Origin: Sulfurospirillum oryzae
GTDB taxonomy: Bacteria > Campylobacterota > Campylobacteria > Campylobacterales > Sulfurospirillaceae
Reading direction: 5' to 3'
NCBI RefSeq assembly: GCF_025770725.1
Contig: NZ_JANZKZ010000001.1
Location: 186,001-250,000 of the forward strand
DNA length: 64,000 nt
Of this stretch, positions 57,745 through 64,000 are shown one piece after another (the stretch's first letter is position 1; the number at the start of each line of letters is the position of its first letter). The notes beneath the pieces are model-generated. The model was not told the origin of the DNA. It saw only the letters and a program-made list of their open reading frames with translations, and searched no databases. The position numbers were made by a program, and so were the translations under genes.

Positions 57745-59859
57745 TTATAACTTTTGTTCTGTCTCTTTAGAAAAATCATATCCAACACTACCCACTGGAT
57801 AAAGATTAAACATGAACATAATTCCAGATCTATTGACTGAATCTATACTTGTGCTGGTTAATTTTGGTGTTATTTTATCTCTGTATTGGATAGAATAATC
57901 CCAACATTTCAAACTCTTTTTAAACCCTATATTCCATGATCTAAACTGATCGTCTTGGACATCATAATCAACGCTTGTAAAAATATTATAATGTGTAAAA
58001 TATTTACTATCGGCATACAAAGTCACAAAGCTATAATCCTTGTTAGATGAAATATCTTGACTTACTTTATAAATTGTGTTTTCTCTATACGTTTTATCTT
58101 GGTAGGTATATCGTAATGAAGGTGAATAAATATCATCTGCATAATTAATAGAAACTTGATTACGTGATACCTTACTAAATTCATGTGAATAATGAAGGTT
58201 ATGACCTAAATAAATTTTATCTGTCATATGGTATTTGAGATCATTTTCTAAATCACCATATTTATAATCATAGTCACTGTAATAAATCTGCTTCACTTTA
58301 TGACTAATTTTTTTATCACCATCTTCGTTATAAAAAAACTCTTTTAGTGTTAAAGATGTACTTTTTGTAAGCGTGTTAAGTGCAATAAAATCTGCTATAT
58401 AACCATTTTCATCCTCTTTGCTTGGAAGAATCTGATCAATGCCTAGATACATTGTATGGTAAAAATTATCATACGGTTTTGAAAGTTCTGTATAAAGTGC
58501 AATTTTATGGTAATTTCTCCAATATTTTCCTTCACTTTCTTGCGTATCATCATTACCATAAGCAATATGTGATGCATAAATATTTTCTGAAACACTTACA
58601 TGTAAATAATCTTCCAAAAGCGAAAAATATAATGTAAAAGGGGCATTTAATTCATTTTGGAATGCAGTAATACCCTCTTTGCGTTCATAATTTTTTGCTT
58701 GGTAATCAACAGAATAAAGTAAATTATCCAATAAAAGAGAGTTAGTAAAATGATGATAATGCAGCGTTGGCAACTCTTGCAAAGTTGTATCATTTGAAGT
58801 TTTAGAAGTATCAATATAATACTTTGCATACAATCCAACATAATCTTGATCGTGCTTAACATAATAATTTAAACGTGAAGTCGCTAACTTGTCATAACTA
58901 AAAGTATCATTCCTCATTGTATTATAGTAATCTATATCATTGAGGTAATTAATATCAAACCATAATCCATCTTCTAAATTATTATATTTTGTACTGAGTA
59001 ATGCACTTCGATCATAAGTCATTTTGAGACCATAGTGACTATCATTTTTCAAATTTTCTGATTCAGCATAGCTTTTATGCTCGCTAAAATAACCTGTTGT
59101 AATTGAACCATGTGAATAAGGAGAATCTACAAAACGGTACGTCCCATGCAAGCCTTCGCCTCGATCGGTACGAATTTGAGGACGCAATTCTAAATCCCAA
59201 TCCACATCAGGAGCAAAATAGATTGGTTGTAAATAATGAAAACCCTCTTTCCCACCAAATCCTAATTCTGGCTTTAGAAGTCCCGTTCTACGTGATGTAT
59301 CCGTTGTAAATGAAAAATAAGGAAGGTAAAAAACAGGAACATCGCTAGCATAAAAAACAGGGTTATAAAGATGTAACCATTTATTTTCTTTATCAAATTC
59401 ACCTGATGTAAATGCAATTTTCCAGTCAGGATCTTGTGTATTACAGCTAGAGACGATTGATTTTTGAGTGATATAGGTATCAGGATTTAAAATGGCATTT
59501 TCGCATTTAATCCACACATTAGAGCTCTCATCAAAAAAGAAGAGTGGGTCTGAAACGCCTTTATCGGTATTTAGATTGATCTTTGTATGTCCACTCCTGC
59601 TTGCATAGCTTACCCCTTCAAGCATCGTAATATTACCAAAAAGCTCTAAATCACCATTGGCTTGATCATAGTAAGCCTCATCGGCCGTAATAAGATACTT
59701 AGGGCTGTAAAGAACCACGTTGCCAACAGCATGCACTAGCGTTCCATCTTTGCTGACGGTATTGGCTAAGACCTCAACATCCTCAGGTGCTTTTTGTGCT
59801 GTAGCTGCCCATAAGCTTCCCAAAGAAAGCACCAGTAGGAAAAAAATTCTAATTCGCAT
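57745..59859 (-). CDS. lptD: LPS-assembly protein LptD
   Basis: LptD is the outer membrane barrel that inserts lipopolysaccharide. The roughly 704-residue protein has a signal peptide (ending near SLWAAT) and an N-terminal OstA/LptA-like domain (TLVHAVGNVVLYSPKYLITA, DLELFGNITMLEG). A long barrel rich in Tyr/Asp beta strands follows (YLPYFSFTTDTSRRTGLLKP). Cys pairs near CENAILNP/SSCNTQ and KCWDYS could form disulfides. The ATG at 59859 overlaps the RDD gene by 11 bases; an ATG at 59889 is an alternative. A palindrome copy is at 58596 (LHV). Confidence 0.9.
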   Translation of the reverse strand: MRIRIFFLLVLSLGSLWAATAQKAPEDVEVLANTVSKDGTLVHAVGNVVLYSPKYLITADEAYYDQANGDLELFGNITMLEGVSYASRSGHTKINLNTDKGVSDPLFFFDESSNVWIKCENAILNPDTYITQKSIVSSCNTQDPDWKIAFTSGEFDKENKWLHLYNPVFYASDVPVFYLPYFSFTTDTSRRTGLLKPELGFGGKEGFHYLQPIYFAPDVDWDLELRPQIRTDRGEGLHGTYRFVDSPYSHGSITTGYFSEHKSYAESENLKNDSHYGLKMTYDRSALLSTKYNNLEDGLWFDINYLNDIDYYNTMRNDTFSYDKLATSRLNYYVKHDQDYVGLYAKYYIDTSKTSNDTTLQELPTLHYHHFTNSLLLDNLLYSVDYQAKNYERKEGITAFQNELNAPFTLYFSLLEDYLHVSVSENIYASHIAYGNDDTQESEGKYWRNYHKIALYTELSKPYDNFYHTMYLGIDQILPSKEDENGYIADFIALNTLTKSTSLTLKEFFYNEDGDKKISHKVKQIYYSDYDYKYGDLENDLKYHMTDKIYLGHNLHYSHEFSKVSRNQVSINYADDIYSPSLRYTYQDKTYRENTIYKVSQDISSNKDYSFVTLYADSKYFTHYNIFTSVDYDVQDDQFRSWNIGFKKSLKCWDYSIQYRDKITPKLTSTSIDSVNRSGIMFMFNLYPVGSVGYDFSKETEQKL

Positions 59860-60304
59860 TGACAACCAATGTATTGGCAACTCTATCATGCCATGTCTCT
59901 CTTTTTGGATTTAAAAATGCCCATATAAAACCTAGGTAAAATAAAGACTCACTTATGATTCTAAAAGCTGAACGGCTTAATGCTAAAAGAAGAGATGGAT
60001 TTTCCAAATCAGCGGTTGAAATCACCCTGATCTTCACTGCAATTCTTCCCAATGTTGCACCATACATCCAGACAAAGAATGTTTGATACATCACTTTTAG
60101 CAAAACCACATACATAAAAAGACTATTAATGGTTCCTATTAACTCTTCAGTACTTACATTTTCAGGAATTTGATCAAGATAAATAAGTGCAAACAATACA
60201 GAAATCAAAAGCTCATCGATCAAATAGGCAAGCCCTCGTTTTTGTAAGGGTGCTAATGTAATATTTTCACTCTCAAACTTTTCAATCAACTCTTCGTTTG
60301 TCAT
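59849..60304 (-). CDS. RDD family membrane protein
   Basis: The 151-residue inner-membrane protein has the RDD pattern: [20 protein letters not shown] with Arg and Asp residues in the first helix, [20 protein letters not shown], and a last helix before [17 protein letters not shown]. Function is unknown for most RDD proteins; some are linked to ion exchange. It lies between purD and lptD and overlaps purD by four bases and lptD by 11, so it belongs to one operon with them. Confidence 0.87.
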   Translation of the reverse strand: MTNEELIEKFESENITLAPLQKRGLAYLIDELLISVLFALIYLDQIPENVSTEELIGTINSLFMYVVLLKVMYQTFFVWMYGATLGRIAVKIRVISTADLENPSLLLALSRSAFRIISESLFYLGFIWAFLNPKRETWHDRVANTLVVNAN

Positions 60305-61569
60305 GCTTGAAGTGCCTGATATGCAATATCATTCCTAAACTGTTTTCCTGCAAAGTGAACTTGCCCACACAGTAAATAGGCAAAATCTCTTGCTTCTTTA
60401 ATACTGTCGCCTACACCTACGCACAAAAGTACGCGCCCGCCTGTAGCATACAATTTGTCATCCACAAGACTTACACCTGCATAGGATATATGGGTGTTTT
60501 CTAAACCTTCATGTACATTTTTATCAATAATAATTTCTGCAGGTTTTGAATCACCATACGGATAATTTTCACTTGCCATAACCACTGCAATGGCATATTT
60601 ATTAAAAAATTCAATATTCAAGTTTTTAAGATTACCCGTAGCAGCTTTATAAAAAAGCTCACTTGCCGGTGTTTTTAAAAGTGGCATTAAAATTTCGCAC
60701 TCTGGATCACCAAAACGAACGTTATACTCTAAAACGATTGGCTCATTTTTGACAATCATCAAACCAATAAACAAAACGCCCTCAAACGGAGCATTCTCTT
60801 TTTGCATACCTGCCAAAGTAGGCTTAACAACTCTCTCTTCTACTTTTTTATACAATTCTTCATCAATCAGTGGTGTTGGAGCATAAGCACCCATACCGCC
60901 TGTATTTGGTCCAATATCCTCATCTTTTAAACGTTTGTGGTCTTGTGCCGCTGGAAGAATTTTATAATCCACTCCATCACATACAACAAATAAAGAAAGC
61001 TCATACCCATCCAAGAACTCTTCAACAACAACACCAAGTCCCGCTTCACCGAAACTTTTACCACTGAGCATATCAGCAACTGCCTCTTTAGCTTCATCTT
61101 TGCTTTGCGCGATGATAACACCTTTGCCTGCACATAACCCATCCGCTTTGACAACAATAGGAAGTTCTAATGTTTCGATAAAATCATTCGCTTTTTGTGC
61201 ATCGCTGGTTTCGATAAATTTTGCAGTAGGGATGTTGTAACGTAAGAGGAAATTTTTCATAAAAATTTTTGAGCCCTCTAAACGAGCTGCTGCTTTGGAA
61301 GCGCCAAAAATGACCAGACCTTTTGCTTTGAAAATATCAACAATACCTGCAACAAGTGCTGTTTCAGGACCTACAACCGTTAAATCAATACCATTTTCTT
61401 TGGCAAAATCAGCTAATGCTTCATAATCCTTACAGGTAACATTTTGTCCAAGTTGTGGGGTTGCACCATTTCCGGGTGCGAAAAAAAGTTCGGATACATT
61501 AGGATCACGTTTAAGTGCCAAACCTATAGAATACTCTCTACCACCACTTCCAACAACCATTACTTTCAT
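60301..61569 (-). CDS. purD: Phosphoribosylamine-glycine ligase
   Basis: PurD makes glycinamide ribonucleotide in purine synthesis. The 422-residue ATP-grasp enzyme has [19 protein letters not shown], the ATP-grasp lid region [20 protein letters not shown], and [19 protein letters not shown] with metal-binding residues. It starts 42 bases downstream of the candidate 6S RNA on the same strand and is followed by the RDD and lptD genes with overlapping ends. Confidence 0.96.
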   Translation of the reverse strand: MKVMVVGSGGREYSIGLALKRDPNVSELFFAPGNGATPQLGQNVTCKDYEALADFAKENGIDLTVVGPETALVAGIVDIFKAKGLVIFGASKAAARLEGSKIFMKNFLLRYNIPTAKFIETSDAQKANDFIETLELPIVVKADGLCAGKGVIIAQSKDEAKEAVADMLSGKSFGEAGLGVVVEEFLDGYELSLFVVCDGVDYKILPAAQDHKRLKDEDIGPNTGGMGAYAPTPLIDEELYKKVEERVVKPTLAGMQKENAPFEGVLFIGLMIVKNEPIVLEYNVRFGDPECEILMPLLKTPASELFYKAATGNLKNLNIEFFNKYAIAVVMASENYPYGDSKPAEIIIDKNVHEGLENTHISYAGVSLVDDKLYATGGRVLLCVGVGDSIKEARDFAYLLCGQVHFAGKQFRNDIAYQALQA

Positions 61570-61601
61570 TGACTAACTCTCCAAAAAAAATCTTGTTTCG
61601 T

Positions 61602-61611
61602 TTACATGTAA
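61602..61611. repeat. TTACATGTAA palindrome at the 3' end of the candidate 6S RNA
   Basis: Here the palindrome extends to 16 bases (GTTTTACATGTAAAAC). On the minus strand a run of eight T follows about 10 bases later. The position suggests the end of a transcription unit between the RNA and purD. Confidence 0.8.
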
Positions 61612-61819
61612 AACCCAAGTGAGCGTTCCGAGATTGAAGCGGCCCTAATAAGCCAACTTCTGGGAGTCGACCTTTTCTTTAGGCTGCAATCTCTCGCTTT
61701 GAAACAAAGCTCAAACGAGACCACAGGCACACCAAAAATGTACGCATTCCCTTATACTAATTGTTGGACCCTCATGAAAACGGTTGTCGCTTCACCCAGG
61801 CGAGGCAAACTACTAAACT
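61612..61819 (-). ncRNA. ssrS: Candidate 6S RNA upstream of purD
   Basis: The 276-base gap between hemD and purD has no reading frame but has the marks of a structured RNA on the minus strand. It has a TATAAT at 61826-61831 and a closing stem between 61788-61800 and 61614-61625 (12 pairs including wobbles, one bulge). Inside lie a long rod (GGGA/TCCC and CCAAC/GTTGG pairings) and a terminal hairpin GCTTTG-TTT-CAAAGC. A largely unpaired central region separates closing stem and rod, as in 6S RNA, which binds RNA polymerase. As I recall, 6S lies beside purD in Helicobacter and Campylobacter. Ends are approximate. It lacks the landmarks of RNase P RNA and tmRNA. Confidence 0.6.
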
Positions 61820-61825
61820 TCTTCA

Positions 61826-61831
61826 ATTATA
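61826..61831 (-). promoter_or_regulatory. -10 box for the candidate 6S RNA
   Basis: TATAAT on the minus strand, about 7 bases before the predicted 5' end of the RNA and 15 bases beyond the hemD stop. Confidence 0.55.
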
Positions 61832-61845
61832 AATGAATTTAGCTT

Positions 61846-62472
61846 CTAAAGAGCTTTTGCCAAGCTAACGCACGCCTCAATACTTTGTATTTTAGAGACC
61901 GAAATCTTTACATGTAAAGGCAAAGCGGCAGCTGTTTTTTCACCGATGGCAATGGCACGATAGCTCTTATCCCATGCAAAATTTTCTAAAAAACAGTGCA
62001 CCGTCGAAGGCGAAGTAAAAATGAGTTTTGAATCTTTGGGAGGTGCTTCGCACGTAGAATAATGCTTGCATTTTGTCTCATAAACAATACGTTGTTCTAT
62101 GTCAATATGATGGGTCCGTAAGATTTCAAACAAGGAAGAAACGACCTCTTTAGCACGAGGGAAAAAGACTTTTTTGTTTTGAAGCAAAGGAATCAAGGCT
62201 TGAGCAAAAACATCACCATAAGAATCTTTACATGTAAAGACCACATTGCCACCGCCACGCTCTATGAATGAGGCTGTTCCTTCGCCAATGGCATAAGCTT
62301 CTTTATCTTTCCATGCAGTTCCACTTTGTTCAAGTGCTTTCACGCTGTTTTTAGAGGTAAAAATGATCGCGTCAAACCCTTCCAAATCAAGTTTAAAAGG
62401 ATCAAACACAATCTCAAAAAGTGGTAGATGTACTACCCCCTCATACGCTTTATCGCTGAAGAGGTAGATCAT
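61846..62472 (-). CDS. hemD: Uroporphyrinogen-III synthase
   Basis: HemD cyclises hydroxymethylbilane to uroporphyrinogen III for heme, siroheme and cobalamin. The 208-residue protein is divergent, as usual for the family. It shows FDAIIFTSKNSVKALEQSG, the central VFFPRAKEVVSSLFEILR, and LIFTSPSTVHCFLENFAWDK with AIGEKTAAAL, matching the two-lobed fold. Palindrome copies lie at 61908 (LHV) and 62228 (FTCK). It follows guaA by 6 bases. Confidence 0.85.
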   Translation of the reverse strand: MIYLFSDKAYEGVVHLPLFEIVFDPFKLDLEGFDAIIFTSKNSVKALEQSGTAWKDKEAYAIGEGTASFIERGGGNVVFTCKDSYGDVFAQALIPLLQNKKVFFPRAKEVVSSLFEILRTHHIDIEQRIVYETKCKHYSTCEAPPKDSKLIFTSPSTVHCFLENFAWDKSYRAIAIGEKTAAALPLHVKISVSKIQSIEACVSLAKAL

Positions 62473-62478
62473 TATTTG

Positions 62479-64000
62479 TTATTCCCATTCAATCGTTGCA
62501 GGTGGTTTAGAAGAGATGTCATACACCACGCGGTTAATGCCATTGACCTCATTGATAATACGTCTAGAGATATTCTCCAAAATCGTATGAGGAATGTGTG
62601 CAAAGGTTGCCGTCATACCATCCGTTGCATCAACGATTCTCACGCATATTGTATTATCATACGTTCGATTATCACCCATAACGCCAACACTTTTGACATT
62701 TAAAAGCACCGTAAAAGCTTGCCATGTTTTTTCATAATAACCCGTTGAGCGAAGTTCCTCTAACATAATGACATCAGCTGCTCGTAACAGTTTTAAATCC
62801 TCTTTCGTGACTTCACCCATGATGCGAATAGCAAGACCAGGTCCTGGGAAAGGATGGCGAGAAAGCATATCTTTTGGAAGCCCTAATTCTGCTCCTAAAA
62901 TTCTTACCTCATCTTTAAAGATTTCACGCAATGGCTCAATCAGCTCAAAGGTCATCCAATCTGGCAGCCCGCCAACGTTATGATGTGATTTGATGGTTTT
63001 AGAAGGACCTTTAACCGAAACAGATTCGATGACATCGGTGTAAAGCGTGCCTTGCGCCAAAAACTGAATGCCATTGTGCTTTTTCGCCTCTTCATCAAAC
63101 ACTTCGATGAAAGTCTCTCCAATGATTTTACGTTTTTTCTCAGGATCGCTGACACCCGCAAGTCTGCTTAAAAATTTCTCGCTGGCATCCACCGTAATAA
63201 GTGGTACATTGCGACTTCTAAACATCGCTTCGACTTGTTCACGCTCATTGGCACGAAGAAGTCCATTGTCAACAAAAACAGAAACCAGTTGATCGCCAAT
63301 AGCTTCGGCTAAAAGAGTGGCTACAACTGAGCTATCAACACCGCCACTCACGCCACAAAGTACTTTTTTTGAGCCCACTTTTTCGCGAATTTTAGCAATT
63401 TGCTCTTTTGCAAACGAGCCCATGTTCCATGTACTTTCACAACCACAAATATGTTTTGCAAAGTTTTTTAAAAGCTTACTTCCTTGCTCAGAGTGAAATA
63501 CTTCTGGGTGAAATTGAAACGCGTACATATTGCGTTTTTCATCGGCAATTGCCGCATAAGGAGAGTTTTCACTGTACCCAATTTTTTCAAATCCAGTAGG
63601 TAACGCTTCAACCCTATCACCATGGCTCATCCAAACAATTTGTCCACAGGTTGTATCTTTGAAAATTTTATGATCACTCTCAAATTTAAGCTCAGCCTTA
63701 CCATACTCTTGGTGTGTTGCAGGAATAACACTACCACCAAAATGCTGTGTTAAAAGCTGCATACCATAACAGATACCAAGAAGAGGCAATCCTAATGCAT
63801 AAACAGCAGGATCAGGATGATACGAATCTTTAGCATAAACAGACGCTGGACCACCACTTAAAATAATACCCTTAGGGTTACGTTTTTTAATATCTTCAAT
63901 CTTCTCATTGTAAGGGACGATCTCACAGTAAACACCGCTCTCACGGAGCTTACGTGCAATCAACTGAGTGTATTGTGAACCAAAATCTAAGACTAAGATA
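62479..64000 (-). CDS. guaA: GMP synthase (glutamine-hydrolysing), 5' end outside the window
   Basis: GuaA aminates XMP to GMP. About 507 codons are present; the frame is open at base 64000, and the first visible residues ([20 protein letters not shown]) show only a few N-terminal residues are missing. The class I glutamine amidotransferase domain has the Cys in [11 protein letters not shown] and the His-Glu in [12 protein letters not shown]. The ATP-pyrophosphatase has [17 protein letters not shown], and the dimerisation domain ends [17 protein letters not shown]. An ATG at 63963 is internal. Confidence 0.97.
   Translation of the reverse strand, partial: ILVLDFGSQYTQLIARKLRESGVYCEIVPYNEKIEDIKKRNPKGIILSGGPASVYAKDSYHPDPAVYALGLPLLGICYGMQLLTQHFGGSVIPATHQEYGKAELKFESDHKIFKDTTCGQIVWMSHGDRVEALPTGFEKIGYSENSPYAAIADEKRNMYAFQFHPEVFHSEQGSKLLKNFAKHICGCESTWNMGSFAKEQIAKIREKVGSKKVLCGVSGGVDSSVVATLLAEAIGDQLVSVFVDNGLLRANEREQVEAMFRSRNVPLITVDASEKFLSRLAGVSDPEKKRKIIGETFIEVFDEEAKKHNGIQFLAQGTLYTDVIESVSVKGPSKTIKSHHNVGGLPDWMTFELIEPLREIFKDEVRILGAELGLPKDMLSRHPFPGPGLAIRIMGEVTKEDLKLLRAADVIMLEELRSTGYYEKTWQAFTVLLNVKSVGVMGDNRTYDNTICVRIVDATDGMTATFAHIPHTILENISRRIINEVNGINRVVYDISSKPPATIEWE

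Noticed and set aside
61612-61819. RNase P RNA, tmRNA or a cobalamin riboswitch
   Set aside because: The conserved RNase P core words, the tmRNA tRNA-like ends and tag frame, and the cobalamin box are all missing. The rod with a closing stem fits 6S better.
529-62237. TTACATGTAA as a parS or matS chromosome-segregation site
   Set aside because: The copies are far too frequent (about one per 2 kb) and spread through both genes and gaps, whereas such sites are few and clustered or domain-limited.
529-62237. CRISPR array or tandem repeat
   Set aside because: The palindromes are scattered at irregular distances from tens of bases to over 6 kb, with no uniform spacers or cas genes.
62479-63963. 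guaA beginning at the ATG at 63963
   Set aside because: The frame continues to the window edge and encodes the conserved LDFGSQYTQ block upstream of that ATG, so the true start is outside the window.

Overview
This window is a gene-dense stretch of a Campylobacterota chromosome, most likely from a Sulfurospirillum-like organism. The evidence is low-GC bacterial sequence, protein families typical of the phylum, and gene blocks matching the order I remember from Campylobacter: serA - small membrane protein - rpsA - ispH - aroA - pheT - pheS with a HIT gene beside it, argH - pckA - pycB, and pnp - lptD - RDD protein - purD - hemD - guaA. The genus is an inference. I see no insertion sequence, prophage, rRNA or CRISPR array. 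No stretch over 300 bases lacks a gene.

Layout. 1-3102: start of dnaE (leaving the window), a small coiled-coil protein, and a PAS protein coupled to a Cache-type chemoreceptor. 3250-9957: tripartite RND efflux operon followed by an old-yellow-enzyme reductase. 10055-16876: Host_attach-family protein, AmmeMemoRadiSam radical SAM enzyme, metK, pcm, a GGDEF-EAL protein, a periplasmic esterase, a CowN homologue and hemJ. 16912-27120: Cache diguanylate cyclase, BaiN-like flavoprotein, CvfB, DUF2721 protein, a MutS with a fused C-terminal HNH nuclease, a second chemoreceptor, a DJ-1 family protein and efp. 27341-33166: a two-gene HTH unit behind an 18-bp palindrome, then a second RND efflux operon whose permease is split into two overlapping genes. 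33412-43139: the serA-to-pheS block and the HIT gene. 43177-54828: argH, pckA, pycB with an OadG-like small membrane protein, a D-lactate dehydrogenase, a two-component system and a small unknown protein. 54926-64000: tRNA-Leu(GAG), atpE, pnp, lptD, RDD protein, purD, a candidate 6S RNA, hemD and the bulk of guaA.

The genes are mostly housekeeping: amino acid, purine, heme and isoprenoid synthesis, translation, gluconeogenesis from pyruvate, and outer-membrane assembly. Mixed in are environmental sensing (two chemoreceptors, two c-di-GMP proteins, one two-component system), two efflux systems, and a CowN homologue hinting at nitrogen fixation elsewhere in the genome.

The most striking non-gene signal is a dispersed palindrome, TTACATGTAA (usually TTTACATGTAAA). 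I count at least 29 exact 10-mers by eye, where base composition predicts well under one. About half lie in the small non-coding fraction, nearly always a few bases after a stop codon and often between the stop and a terminator hairpin. The rest sit inside less conserved genes, where they encode LHV or TCK. Spacing and placement recall DNA uptake sequences or highly iterated palindromes.
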